Below, piece by piece: positions 34,694-43,770 of a stretch of 55,640 nt of DNA. Made by a program: the position numbers and the translations under genes. The notes under the pieces were generated by a model. It searched no databases and was not told where the DNA came from. It saw only the letters and a program-made list of their open reading frames with translations. How positions within the stretch are numbered: the first letter of the stretch is position 1; every line of letters begins with the position of its first letter. The DNA is from Bacteroides sp. (lineage in GTDB: Bacteria > Bacteroidota > Bacteroidia > Bacteroidales > Muribaculaceae). The stretch covers positions 24,674 to 80,313 of the forward strand of contig JAAVCM010000025.1 in the NCBI GenBank assembly GCA_014802345.1. The letters are read 5' to 3'.

Positions 34694-36244
34694 ATGAGAT
34701 TAATTTCTGCAATGATCGGACTGTGGATGGGTGCGGCGGCTTTCGCTGCCGGTGACTCAGCTTACAGTCATCTCTACGAGGGACTTCCGTTTGAAATGCC
34801 CGTAATCGACCGTCCTGCCTTCCCCGACCGCACGGTATCGCTGACCGATTTCGGCGCGGTATCTGATGGCAAGACGCTCAACACCGAGGCTTTCGCAAAG
34901 GCTATCGACGCTCTCGCCTCGAAAGGGGGCGGCACGCTCAATGTCCCCTCCGGTGTATGGCTGACAGGCCCTATCACGTTCAAATCCAATATCAACCTCC
35001 ACCTCGACGGCGGCGCGCTGATACTTTTCTCCCCTGACCGTGACCTCTATCCGGTGGTCTACACAGTCTATGAGGGCTATGAGGCCTACCGTGCCATCTC
35101 TCCCATCAACGGCGAGAATCTCGAAAACATCGCCATCACAGGCGACGGCGTAATCGACGGCAACGGTGCCGCGTGGCGTGCCGTCAAGCGCGACAAGATG
35201 ACTCCCGGCCAGTGGAAAAGCCTCGTTAAGTCGGGCGGTTTCGTGCGCGACGACTACGCATGGTATCCCAGCGAGGAATATACCGAGGGGGCTAAACTTA
35301 GCCACGATGAACTCAAAAAACTCTCAAAGGAGGAAGCTGAGAAAATCAAAAACTTCCTCCGCCCCGTAATGCTTAAATTCACACGCTGCAAAAATGTATT
35401 CCTCCAAGGCGTGTTGTTCCAGAACTCACCTGCATGGAACCTCCACCCGCTGATGTGTGAAAATCTCATTATCGACGACGTTTATATCAAGAATCCTGAA
35501 TATGCGATGAACGGCGACGGCCTCGACGTCGAGTCATGCAAGAACGTCATCATCTACCGCTCGACCCTCGACGTGGGCGACGACGCAATCTGCATCAAGT
35601 CAGGCAAGGACGAGGATGGACGCAAGCGCGGAATGCCTACGGAAAATGTAATCGTCAAGGATTGCCGTGTCTTTCAGGGTCACGGCGGTTTCGTCGTCGG
35701 CAGCGAGATGTCGGGTGGTGTCAACAATGTTTCTGTCACCGACTGTCAGTTCATCGGCACTGACGTAGGTCTACGCTTCAAGAGTACACGCGGACGCGGC
35801 GGTGTGGTCGAGAACATTTTCATCGACAACATCAATATGCTCGACATACGCGAGGAGGGTCTGCTCTTTGACCTTTACTACTGGGTCAAGAACGCTCCGA
35901 AGACAATCCCCCCGGTTGACGAGACTACACCGCAGTTCCGCAACATCACCATCAACGGTGTGTCGTCGTTCAACTGCGGAATGTCTGTCAAGTTCAACGG
36001 ACTCCCCGAAATGAACATCGAGAACGTCAAGCTGACCAACTCAATCTTTACTGCACGTCAAGGTGGGTTGCTCTCCGAATCGAAAGGCATCAAATTTGAC
36101 AACGTAAACATTACCGCGACCGAGGGTCCCGCACTCAAAATCAACAATGTCACCGATGCAACGCTCCTCAACTGCACACTCACCTCGCCTGATGCCGAAA
36201 AGGTGGTCTACACGGGAACCAATAAGGACGTGATAATCAAATAA
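34694..36244 (+). CDS. GH28 polygalacturonase / galacturonidase
   Basis: This 516-residue exported enzyme has a signal peptide (1-19) and a right-handed parallel beta-helix. All GH28 landmarks are present: NGDGLD and VGDDAICIKSGKD carry the catalytic aspartates, GHGGFVVGSEMSGG carries the histidine, and RFKSTRGRGG carries the substrate-binding Arg/Lys pair. It acts by inverting hydrolysis of alpha-1,4-galacturonan. Its long form with an extended insert near 170-230 is typical of gut Bacteroidota exo- or oligo-galacturonidases rather than fungal endo-enzymes. In RG-II breakdown a GH28 attacks the backbone once side chains are removed. It is monocistronic: own promoter, and a strong terminator 37 bp after the stop. 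Confidence 0.93.
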   Translation: MRLISAMIGLWMGAAAFAAGDSAYSHLYEGLPFEMPVIDRPAFPDRTVSLTDFGAVSDGKTLNTEAFAKAIDALASKGGGTLNVPSGVWLTGPITFKSNINLHLDGGALILFSPDRDLYPVVYTVYEGYEAYRAISPINGENLENIAITGDGVIDGNGAAWRAVKRDKMTPGQWKSLVKSGGFVRDDYAWYPSEEYTEGAKLSHDELKKLSKEEAEKIKNFLRPVMLKFTRCKNVFLQGVLFQNSPAWNLHPLMCENLIIDDVYIKNPEYAMNGDGLDVESCKNVIIYRSTLDVGDDAICIKSGKDEDGRKRGMPTENVIVKDCRVFQGHGGFVVGSEMSGGVNNVSVTDCQFIGTDVGLRFKSTRGRGGVVENIFIDNINMLDIREEGLLFDLYYWVKNAPKTIPPVDETTPQFRNITINGVSSFNCGMSVKFNGLPEMNIENVKLTNSIFTARQGGLLSESKGIKFDNVNITATEGPALKINNVTDATLLNCTLTSPDAEKVVYTGTNKDVIIK

Positions 36245-36280
36245 CCCTACCCCTGCCCGACTACATTTTCAAGTCACTGA

Positions 36281-36334
36281 AAAACAATTGACGCTGCCCA
36301 TCAAATATTTCAGATGGGCAGCGTCAATTGTTTT
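36281..36334. terminator. Bidirectional terminator between GH28 and glgB
   Basis: A perfect 22 bp stem (36281-36302 with 36313-36334) has a 10-base loop and A/T-rich flanks ending in TTTT on the plus strand and AAAA on the other side. It separates two converging genes. Confidence 0.88.
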
Positions 36335-36350
36335 CTTCCAGTCCGGATTT

Positions 36351-38441
36351 TTACTTCTTCGTCTTGGCGGGAGCCTTTTCAGTCGGCTTGGTATCGTCGG
36401 CCTTGGCTGATTTCTTCGGAGGAGTAGCACGGCGCAGACGGAGCACCTGAGCCGAGCGCGGAGGCAGATAGAGGCGCAGCCATTCCTTGCCCGAAGGTGC
36501 AAACAGCGGGTCGTTCTGCGTGAGATGGCTGACGTGTTCGTCAATATTGCCATAACCACCGAAACCGGGATTGTCGGTCGACAGCACCACGTCGTATTCA
36601 CCTGCCGGAGCAAGAATACCATAGCCGGTAAACGATTCGGTCGGGTTGAAGTTGAAGACAAAAGCGAGGTCGCCGCGCATATAGGCAAGCACCTGATCGT
36701 CGTCCTTCTCCCAGAGCTTCACAACGGGAAGCGACTGGAAATTGTAGACACCGGAGATGAGATGAATCATCGCATTGTCGAAGGCGTTCAGGAGTTCATA
36801 TTTCAAATCCTTACGGTCGACAAGATCCCACTGACGGCGCGCATACTTGTAGCTCCATCCGTTGCCTTCGCGGGGGAAGTCAATCCACTCGGGATGACCG
36901 AATTCATTACCCATGAAGTTGAGATAGCCGCCGTTGATGGTCGAGGCGGTGACGAGACGTATCATCTTGTGGAGAGCCATGCCTCGTGCTACAACCATAT
37001 TGTCGTCGTCCTTCATCATGTGCCAGTACATCTCCTTGTCGATAAGGCGGAAAATCACGGTCTTGTCGCCGACGAGTGCCTGATCGTGGCTCTCGACGTA
37101 GGAGATGGTCTTTTCATCGGCACGGCGGTTGGTAAGCTCCCAGAATATTGATGTGGGCTTCCACTCCTCATCCTTCTTCTCTTTGAGAATCTTGATCCAA
37201 TAGTCGGGAATACCCATAGCCATACGATAGTCGAAACCGATACCACCATCCTTGACAGGCACTGCGAGACCGGGCATACCGCTCATCTCCTCGGCGATGG
37301 TGATGGCGTTGGGATTAATCTGGTGAATCAGCTTATTGGCAAGTGTAAGATATGTTATGGCATTGGTATCCTGACCGCCGTTGTAGTAGTCTTCGTAGCT
37401 GCCGAAAGCCTGCCCGAGACCATGACTGTAATAGAGCATGGAGGTCACGCCGTCGAAACGGAAACCGTCGAAACGGAACTCCTGAAGCCAGTATTTACAG
37501 TTGGATAGGAGGAAGTTGATTACGTCGTTCTTACCGTAGTCGAAACAGAGTGAATCCCATGCGGGATGTTCGCGGCGACTGTCACCGTAGAAGTACTGGT
37601 CATAGCTGCCGTCGAGTCGGCCGAGCCCCTCCACCTCGTTCTTGACGGCGTGGGAGTGGACAATGTCCATGATGACGGCGATGCCCAGTTCATGTGCGCG
37701 GTCAATAAGGCTTTTAAGCTCCTCGGGTGTACCGAAGCGGCTTGAAGGGGCGTAGAAACTGGATACATGGTAGCCAAACGACCCGTAGTAAGGATGTTCC
37801 TGAATTGCCATTATCTGAATGGCGTTGTAGCCGTCGGCGGCTATGCGCGGAAGTATCAGGTCGCGGAATTCAGTGTAGGTGCCGACACCCTCCTTCTCCT
37901 GAGCCATACCGATGTGACATTCATAGATGAGGAGTGGACGAGTGTCCGGGCGGAAACGTTTCACCTTCCATTTGTAAGGCTCGGGCGACCAGACCTGAGC
38001 GGAGAACACCTTGGTCTGTTCGTCCTGAACCACACGGTTGGCGTAGGCGGGGATGCGCTCACCCTGACCGCCGTCCCAACTGACGAGCATCTTGTAGAGG
38101 TCGCCGTGGTTCATATCCTTTTCTTTGAGTTTGATTTCCCATACACCGTTTTTCTTCGGTTTGAGGGCATATTTTTTCATCGGCTTCCATTTGGAGAAAT
38201 CGCCGATAAGATTTATGGCAGTAGCGTTGGGAGCCCACTCGCGGAACACCCATCCTCCGTCGGGTGTACGGTGAAGGCCGAAAAAGTTGTGTGCGTTTGC
38301 AAAAGTATCAAGAGTGCCGTCAGTGCCGCAGAGTTCGGCTTCCTTGGCGAGTGCGTCGTTATGGCGTCCGACTATGGCGTCGGTATATGGTTCAAGCCAC
38401 GGGTCATTTTTGATGATGTTGAGAGTCTTCTTCTTTTTCAT
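36351..38441 (-). CDS. glgB: 1,4-alpha-glucan (glycogen) branching enzyme
   Basis: The start is placed at the ATG at 38441 (696 residues, MKKKKTLN); upstream codons to 38528 encode no homologous sequence. Domains are CBM48 (about 60-160), a GH13 catalytic barrel and an alpha-amylase C-terminal domain. Catalytic blocks are GFRFDGVTSM (nucleophile aspartate), TIAEEMSGMPG (acid glutamate) and VESHDQALVGDK (transition-state aspartate). The build is of the eukaryotic-like type common in Bacteroidota. The C terminus carries a Lys/Pro/Ala-rich tail of about 25 residues (PPKKSAKADD onwards). It makes alpha-1,6 branches in glycogen in the cytoplasm. No other glycogen gene is nearby. Confidence 0.93.
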   Translation of the reverse strand: MKKKKTLNIIKNDPWLEPYTDAIVGRHNDALAKEAELCGTDGTLDTFANAHNFFGLHRTPDGGWVFREWAPNATAINLIGDFSKWKPMKKYALKPKKNGVWEIKLKEKDMNHGDLYKMLVSWDGGQGERIPAYANRVVQDEQTKVFSAQVWSPEPYKWKVKRFRPDTRPLLIYECHIGMAQEKEGVGTYTEFRDLILPRIAADGYNAIQIMAIQEHPYYGSFGYHVSSFYAPSSRFGTPEELKSLIDRAHELGIAVIMDIVHSHAVKNEVEGLGRLDGSYDQYFYGDSRREHPAWDSLCFDYGKNDVINFLLSNCKYWLQEFRFDGFRFDGVTSMLYYSHGLGQAFGSYEDYYNGGQDTNAITYLTLANKLIHQINPNAITIAEEMSGMPGLAVPVKDGGIGFDYRMAMGIPDYWIKILKEKKDEEWKPTSIFWELTNRRADEKTISYVESHDQALVGDKTVIFRLIDKEMYWHMMKDDDNMVVARGMALHKMIRLVTASTINGGYLNFMGNEFGHPEWIDFPREGNGWSYKYARRQWDLVDRKDLKYELLNAFDNAMIHLISGVYNFQSLPVVKLWEKDDDQVLAYMRGDLAFVFNFNPTESFTGYGILAPAGEYDVVLSTDNPGFGGYGNIDEHVSHLTQNDPLFAPSGKEWLRLYLPPRSAQVLRLRRATPPKKSAKADDTKPTEKAPAKTKK

Positions 38442-38547
38442 GGGAAGCAATTGATGATTAGTCAGAGAGTCAAGATATACGCTGCACAGGTCAGCGCAGA
38501 TATATCGCATTAATATTCTAACCCGCACGATACGGGCATTGTTTTCA

Positions 38548-38577
38548 CAAACTTAACAATAATTTTTCAATCCTCAA
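38548..38577 (-). promoter_or_regulatory. Promoter of glgB
   Basis: TAAGTTTG (38555 down to 38548) fits the -7 element, and a TTG (38577 down to 38575) lies 19 bp further upstream. The leader to the ATG at 38441 would be about 100 nt. Confidence 0.55.
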
Positions 38578-38642
38578 CAAAAACCGGCTATTTTTATTCA
38601 ATCCGGGTGATACATTGCCCCATATCCGGCCTTCTGCGGCTA

Positions 38643-39992
38643 TCACCACAGGCCGAGACCGAACAGAAACACGAGGCCGATGCACGCCGGAGCGATGTAG
38701 CGCAGGCAGATTGTCACAAGGCGTATCATCCACGGACGCACACTGCCGTCGTCGGTCATAAGCTCACGGCGCACCACACTGCGGTCAAGCACCCATCCGA
38801 CAAAGACAGAGATAATCATGCCTCCGATGGGGAGGATGATATTGGACGAGAGATAGTCGAACAGGTTGAAAAGTGTCAGCCCGCAGACTGTCCAGTCGGA
38901 AATCATCCCGAATGAAAGCGCGCAGAGAGTACCGAGCACCATTGCGACTACGATGTTGCACCCCGTCGCCTTACGGCGCGAGAAACCGAACTCGTCGGTC
39001 ATATAGGCGATGGTGATTTCACTCATCGAGATGGTCGACGATAGCGAGGCAAGGAAAAGCAGGATAAAAAACAGCACTGACCAGAGCATAGACCCCGGCA
39101 TACGCATGAAAATCGAAGGAAGTATCTCGAACACGAGCTTCGGACCTGCGGCCGGTTCCATACCGAAGGTAAAGACCGCCGGAAAAATGATGATGCCCGC
39201 GAGGATGGCGACAAGGGTATCGAGCGATGCCATGATTCCGGCTGTACGCAGCAGCGGAGTCTCCTGTTTGAAATAGCTCGAATAGGTTATCAGACATCCG
39301 AGGCCGAGACTGAGCGAGAAGAAAGCCTGCCCCATGGCACCGAGCATGACCGAGGGTGTCACCTGTGAGAAATCAGGCTTAAAGAGAAATGAAAGTCCTT
39401 CAGCAGCCCCCGGCATACGCAGTGAGTTGATGCAGAACACAATCAGAATCACAAACAGAAGGGGCATCATTATGTTGGACATCTTCTCGATTCCCTTCTG
39501 CACTCCACGCGCAAGAATGAAATAGTTGATTGCAAGAAAAATTAGCGTCCACATTGCAGGTCGCCAGTTGGAAGTGGCGAAACCGTCAAACTGACTGTGA
39601 AGTCCGGCGATTGAGCTGACACCGCCGAAACCTGTCAATGACTGATAGATGTATTCAAGTGTCCATCCGGCGACGACAGAATAGAAACTGAGAATGAGTA
39701 TCGAAGCGATGATGCCCAGATAGCCCACTATCCCCCACGGTTTGCCGGGGGCAAGGACGCGGAAGGCTCCACGGACATTCAGACCGGTATGCCGTCCTAT
39801 GATGAACTCGGCGCAGACCACCGGGACTCCGATGATGAAGATGAAAAATAGGTCAATCAGCAGAAAGGCTCCCCCACCATGCACTCCTGCCTCAAAGGGG
39901 AAACGCCATATATTGCCCAGACCGACTGCCGACCCGACGGTAGTGGCGATTACTCCGAGACGGGTGGCAAATTGCGCACGTTTTTCTGTCAT
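38643..39992 (-). CDS. Sodium-dependent NSS/SNF-family transporter
   Basis: This 449-residue inner-membrane protein has about eleven hydrophobic segments. The first helix carries the family signature TTVGSAVGLGNIWRFPF (residues 17-33), which forms part of the sodium and substrate sites. Bacterial NSS transporters with this length (compare MhsT and LeuT) import amino acids with Na+. The substrate is not readable. It lies upstream of glgB in the same direction but appears separate. Confidence 0.92.
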   Translation of the reverse strand: MTEKRAQFATRLGVIATTVGSAVGLGNIWRFPFEAGVHGGGAFLLIDLFFIFIIGVPVVCAEFIIGRHTGLNVRGAFRVLAPGKPWGIVGYLGIIASILILSFYSVVAGWTLEYIYQSLTGFGGVSSIAGLHSQFDGFATSNWRPAMWTLIFLAINYFILARGVQKGIEKMSNIMMPLLFVILIVFCINSLRMPGAAEGLSFLFKPDFSQVTPSVMLGAMGQAFFSLSLGLGCLITYSSYFKQETPLLRTAGIMASLDTLVAILAGIIIFPAVFTFGMEPAAGPKLVFEILPSIFMRMPGSMLWSVLFFILLFLASLSSTISMSEITIAYMTDEFGFSRRKATGCNIVVAMVLGTLCALSFGMISDWTVCGLTLFNLFDYLSSNIILPIGGMIISVFVGWVLDRSVVRRELMTDDGSVRPWMIRLVTICLRYIAPACIGLVFLFGLGLW

Positions 39993-40066
39993 TGGTTCTA
40001 TGTTTTATTTGCATTACAGACATCGCCGCCCCCGGCCCGATTAAGGCATCTGCCGGAGGGACACCG

Positions 40067-40074
40067 CAAAAGTA
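40067..40074 (-). promoter_or_regulatory. -7 element before the NSS transporter
   Basis: TACTTTTG on the minus strand matches TAnnTTTG, 74 nt upstream of the ATG at 39992. No -33 TTTG is found at the right distance. Confidence 0.4.
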
Positions 40075-40282
40075 CGCAAAAAAAATAGAAACCTACTCAT
40101 TATCACCGATAGAATCTTTATAAACGGCAATGTCGCGTTTCGGATGCACCACCATCGTATCGGTCATAACCTCGGCTGCCGTCAATCCTCCTCGCAACTT
40201 TTTTAATCGGGCAGGTGTTGTTTGTAGCAGATAGTTCCGTCAATTCCGGATAAATTTTTAAACCTTCCTTATTTTTATATTT

Positions 40283-40843
40283 ATGACTACGATACTTTAT
40301 GCCCACCCCTACGACAAGAGTTTCAATCATGCAATCCTTGAGACAGTCAAAGCCAAACTCACTTCCGAGAACCGCGAATTCTGTGTGCTTGACCTTTACG
40401 CCGACGGTTTCAACCCTGTGCTTGACGCTGCAAGCCTGCGACTTTACAGCCGGGGAGAGACAGCCGACCCGCTGGTGACAAAGTATCTCCGCACACTCCT
40501 GAAAACCGACGAGTTCATCATGATTTTCCCTATCTGGTGGGGCATGATGCCGGCAATCGTCAAGGGATTCTTCGACAAAGTGATGCTCTCGGGAAGCGCA
40601 TATCAATATGATGACAAAGGTAATCTCGTTCCTGATAAAATCGACATCAGCCGCACCGTGATGCTGACAACCTCACAGGCTGACAAGGAGCGTTTCCACC
40701 CCTTCTTCATGGACTATTTCAAACCACTCGTCCTCGATGCGGTCGGTATGCACAACGCGGAGTGGTATGATTGCAGCCAAACAGCCCACGGCCCGGCAGA
40801 AAACCGCGAAGATTTCCTGAAAATGGTTCAGGAAAAAATCTGA
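40283..40843 (+). CDS. Flavodoxin-fold NAD(P)H-dependent oxidoreductase
   Basis: This cytoplasmic protein of 186 residues matches the KefF/MdaB/quinone-reductase family. It opens with TTILYAHPYDKSFNHAI (the FMN phosphate-binding region), then has the FPIWWGMMPAIVKGFFDKVM block near residues 79-98 that contacts the flavin and substrate. Family members reduce quinones or nitro compounds with NAD(P)H and FMN or FAD. It stands alone on the plus strand, divergent from the transporter gene, and is followed by a hairpin. Confidence 0.88.
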   Translation: MTTILYAHPYDKSFNHAILETVKAKLTSENREFCVLDLYADGFNPVLDAASLRLYSRGETADPLVTKYLRTLLKTDEFIMIFPIWWGMMPAIVKGFFDKVMLSGSAYQYDDKGNLVPDKIDISRTVMLTTSQADKERFHPFFMDYFKPLVLDAVGMHNAEWYDCSQTAHGPAENREDFLKMVQEKI

Positions 40844-40861
40844 ATCGCAGATGCTCCTTAA

Positions 40862-40892
40862 AGGGTGTCTAACATTTGTCATGAAACACCCT
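40862..40892 (+). terminator. Probable terminator after the oxidoreductase gene
   Basis: A 7 bp stem (AGGGTGT at 40862-40868 with ACACCCT at 40886-40892) has a 17-base loop, followed by CTTGGTTTTC. It is a moderate candidate. Confidence 0.5.
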
Positions 40893-40925
40893 CTTGGTTT
40901 TCTGCAATCACAGACATCATACAGA

Positions 40926-40960
40926 TTTCCGGAAGATTAACCTGTCTTCCGGAAATTTTT
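40926..40960 (+). terminator. Terminator-like hairpin in the leader of the ECF sigma operon
   Basis: A perfect 11 bp stem (40926-40936 with 40945-40955), an 8-base loop and a directly following TTTTT tract form a canonical intrinsic terminator. It ends about 40 nt before the ECF sigma ATG, so it either ends the upstream transcript or works as an attenuator. Confidence 0.75.
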
Positions 40961-40996
40961 ATATATTTTCTGTTACAAACTCCGTGGGCTTCCGTT

Positions 40997-41518
40997 ATGC
41001 TTAATGTGAACACCGATATTCTGACATCCACATTCATCACACTCCGGGCAAAGCTGCGCAGCATAGCCGGGGGGATTGCGGGCGCTGACGAGGCCGACGA
41101 TGTGATTCACGACGCTTTCTGCCGTCTGTGGGCACGCCATCAGGCTGTCGGAAGCGAGACCGATGCGGCTCGGCTGACCTATACAGCAGTCCGCAACTCA
41201 GCCATCGACTCCTACCGCCGCCGTCACGCAAATCCCTCTCAGAGTCTTGACGATGCGCCCGGCACGCTTACCGTCGTCGCTACCGACGATGACTCCGAGC
41301 GCCGTGACCGCGAGGATACCTACGCCACCGTCATCAGCATTGCTCGCAGGGTGCTGAATTCCCGTCAGTTTGATGTGTTCGACCTCCATGACATACGCGG
41401 GATGGACTACGAGGAGGTGGCCGCGACTCTCGGCATGACTCAGGAGAATGTCCGCGTCACCCTCAGCCGCGCCCGCAAGACCATCCGTGAAATCTACCGT
41501 AACAACTACCTGAAATGA
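40997..41518 (+). CDS. ECF-type RNA polymerase sigma factor
   Basis: The start is set at the ATG at 40997 (173 residues, MLNVNTDILTS). Upstream in-frame codons run through the terminator-like hairpin and encode no family sequence. Region 2 is represented by DEADDVIHDAFCRLW (about residues 31-45) and region 4 by DYEEVAATLGMTQENVRVTLSRARKTIRE near the C terminus, the helix-turn-helix that reads the -35 box. Size and motifs fit the Bacteroidota sigma-70 ECF group. The next gene overlaps its stop by 4 bp (ATGA), showing translational coupling to the likely anti-sigma factor. Confidence 0.9.
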   Translation: MLNVNTDILTSTFITLRAKLRSIAGGIAGADEADDVIHDAFCRLWARHQAVGSETDAARLTYTAVRNSAIDSYRRRHANPSQSLDDAPGTLTVVATDDDSERRDREDTYATVISIARRVLNSRQFDVFDLHDIRGMDYEEVAATLGMTQENVRVTLSRARKTIREIYRNNYLK

Positions 41519-42012
41519 ACAGACATCCTCTCACCCTACCTCAACTGCTTGAACAGATAGAGCGTTACTTCGACTGCTCTCTGACCGACGCGGAGGAGCG
41601 GGCGCTGCGTGACGAAATAGCCGTCACACCCCTCTCCCATCCCGCCATCGACGAAGTGCGTGCGCTGATGGGCTTCCGACGCGTGCAGGAAACAGCGATA
41701 AGGCGCTCCTCCAGACACACTGCCCTCCGCGCTGCCGTGAGCATCGCTGCCGCCATAGCCCTCGTCGTCACCCTCGCCCTGCACTTCCTCTCCGCCCCCT
41801 CGCTGGCGGGGACAGAGACCGACGGCGGAACCTGCGTCGCCTACGTCAACGGATGCCGCATCACCGACGAGGCTGACGTAGTGAGGCTGATGATGGCTGA
41901 CCTGCACGAGTTTGAAAGCAATGTCGACGACGTGGAGACAGCCCTCACCGACGACATCGGTGACATCACCGCCCTGCTTCAATCCTACGAAAATAACTTC
42001 CCGGAAATCTGA
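41515..42012 (+). CDS. Single-pass membrane protein, likely anti-sigma factor
   Basis: A 165-residue protein without recognised domains. Residues 1-70 are charged and would be cytoplasmic, one hydrophobic helix spans about 74-93, and the rest is an acidic periplasmic segment. The overlap with the sigma gene, the topology and the size fit a short anti-sigma factor that holds the ECF protein at the membrane. The family assignment is inferred from position; no zinc-binding HxxxCxxC motif is present. Confidence 0.75.
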   Translation: MNRHPLTLPQLLEQIERYFDCSLTDAEERALRDEIAVTPLSHPAIDEVRALMGFRRVQETAIRRSSRHTALRAAVSIAAAIALVVTLALHFLSAPSLAGTETDGGTCVAYVNGCRITDEADVVRLMMADLHEFESNVDDVETALTDDIGDITALLQSYENNFPEI

Positions 42013-42097
42013 GGAATATACGCCCCATACTCCTAAAAAAGCCGAATAAACCTGCAACTTCAATTCCACATCAATCATCACAACCACATCCATCCTC

Positions 42098-42562
42098 ATG
42101 AAACGACTATTAATCATAATCCTGACTCTCCTCGCGCTTCCCGCGGGACTCTATTCCCAGTCGGTAATGAAAGAGATTTTCGGAGGGAAATACAGTTCTG
42201 ACCCCAACGTGACCGAGACACTTATCACGGGGCAACAACCCTTCCTGAGCTCACACCGGCTGACGACGTTGGCAACATTCAGAGGTGACCCGCAGACCTA
42301 CGAGTCAATTATCGAACCGATAGTTGCCGCCGACGGTGCCAACGCCATTGCCCGCGATGTCCGCTACCGCAACGGAAAGCTGCAATATGCCTACTTTGTC
42401 CTCCCCCCTGTCAAAAAGGACGGCAAGACCATCAACCGCTACCTCTACTACCTCAACAACGAGAAAGCGAAACGTCCGTCGGTCATGGTCATCTACTTTG
42501 AGGGACCCATACGCAACACGGATGCCTCCAAATTCATCAAATCGCTTGCCGGTTCCCGCTGA
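42098..42562 (+). CDS. Small exported protein, DUF6108-like
   Basis: A 154-residue protein with a signal peptide (1-20, ending GLYSQ). The segments ITGQQPFLSSHRLTT and DGANAIARDVRYRNGKLQ, and a closing VMVIYFEGPI strand, resemble the small DUF6108-type proteins that accompany ECF sigma genes in Bacteroides. I make that call from memory of the pattern. Function is unknown. It is the third gene of the operon, 85 bp after the membrane protein. Confidence 0.65.
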   Translation: MKRLLIIILTLLALPAGLYSQSVMKEIFGGKYSSDPNVTETLITGQQPFLSSHRLTTLATFRGDPQTYESIIEPIVAADGANAIARDVRYRNGKLQYAYFVLPPVKKDGKTINRYLYYLNNEKAKRPSVMVIYFEGPIRNTDASKFIKSLAGSR

Positions 42563-42617
42563 ACCCCCATTCATGTCACTCTTATTTTTTCAATACTCCA
42601 TTATCAATTTCCCCACC

Positions 42618-43658
42618 ATGCTACGTCAATCTATTATTCCCGCCCTCCTTCTCCTCTGTTCCCTCTCCGTGTCTGCCCAGACCTCAGATAAATGCAACAT
42701 AGCCGTGCCTGACACACTTCTCAACGTTTCGTCAGCACAAAGCATAACCCTCTCCTCCTCCCCGCGTGCAATCTCCCTGAACGTCCACCGTATCGACAAC
42801 ACTCCCAATACATTTTTCTACGTCACAAAAGGCCCGAAAAAGTCCGGCGGCCATGATAGCTACACCAAAATCGAGTGTCCCGACATCTCGGGGGTATTAA
42901 TCACCGAGACTCCAGATTCGCTTTCCATACGTTTCACAGACCCGAATGGGGAAAGGATGGCCTATTCATTTCCATTCGCCGACCCCGAAAACCGTACCGT
43001 CCGCACATACATCGGTTCCAAAGGTAGAGATTTCGGTTTCAACATTTCCAGTAACAAAAAGACTAAATGGGACGTGATTTCCGACGGACTTGCCTTCGGA
43101 TGGGTGTCCACCATCAACGACAAGACCGACATGGACCTCTCGGCATGGCGCTCCACTGAATTTACATGGAACAACCTAATTGCCGTCCGTATGACCCACC
43201 GCTCCATCTCCCTCTCGCTCGGCTTCGGCCTCCACTGGCAGCAACTCGCCTCAAAGAGCGGTTATTACTTCCACAAATCCGACGATGCCACAATCGTGCG
43301 TCTCCCCTACGCCGAAGATGTGACAAAAGGCGAATCCCATCTCAAATTCTTCAGTATGCAGATGCCCCTGCTCTTTGGTGTGAATTTCGGTCATAACCGT
43401 TATTGCGGCTTCCGCTTCGGTCCGGTAGTCAATTTCAACACCGGCGCACACATCACGACCAAATACGTCATCGGCGACTGCAAATATAAGGTTTCGACCG
43501 AGTCAATCGGACAGCGCAAGGTGACTGTAGACGGTATGGCGATAATCAACTACCGCTCAATCGGCCTCTATGCCCGCTACTCACCCATGAAACGTTTCAA
43601 CGATCGCACCGACCTCGACTTCGCCACCCTCTCAGCCGGCATCATGCTCGGATTCTAA
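42618..43658 (+). CDS. Exported outer-membrane beta-barrel-like protein
   Basis: The ATG at 42618 is preferred because it starts a signal peptide (MLRQSIIPALLLLC, cleavage after VSAQ); the frame is open much further upstream but overlaps the preceding gene. The resulting 346-residue protein has an N-terminal Ser/Thr-rich region and then alternating amphipathic strands from about residue 150. These end in LSAGIMLGF, the C-terminal aromatic expected of an outer-membrane barrel. No named family is recognised. As the last gene of the ECF sigma operon it is probably an envelope target of that sigma factor. Confidence 0.7.
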   Translation: MLRQSIIPALLLLCSLSVSAQTSDKCNIAVPDTLLNVSSAQSITLSSSPRAISLNVHRIDNTPNTFFYVTKGPKKSGGHDSYTKIECPDISGVLITETPDSLSIRFTDPNGERMAYSFPFADPENRTVRTYIGSKGRDFGFNISSNKKTKWDVISDGLAFGWVSTINDKTDMDLSAWRSTEFTWNNLIAVRMTHRSISLSLGFGLHWQQLASKSGYYFHKSDDATIVRLPYAEDVTKGESHLKFFSMQMPLLFGVNFGHNRYCGFRFGPVVNFNTGAHITTKYVIGDCKYKVSTESIGQRKVTVDGMAIINYRSIGLYARYSPMKRFNDRTDLDFATLSAGIMLGF

Positions 43659-43692
43659 GATAAACAACATAAACAAAGTAACCGGTTACGAC

Positions 43693-43713
43693 AAAATCGG
43701 CTGATCCGGTTTT
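43693..43713 (+). terminator. Terminator of the ECF sigma operon
   Basis: An 8 bp stem including one G-U pair (43693-43700 with 43706-43713) has a 5-base loop and ends in TTTT followed by ATATT. It lies 35 bp after the barrel gene. Confidence 0.55.
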
Positions 43714-43770
43714 ATATTCAATAATTAGTTAACACATCTACCGATACTTATTATTTTTATATGAAATTCC

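Noticed and set aside
40865-40996. Longer N terminus for the ECF sigma factor
   Set aside because: The extension is translated across two hairpins including an intrinsic terminator and has no similarity to sigma region 2.
42324-42617. Upstream extension of the beta-barrel gene (frame open from 42324)
   Set aside because: It overlaps the preceding gene in another frame and would hide the signal peptide that begins at 42618.
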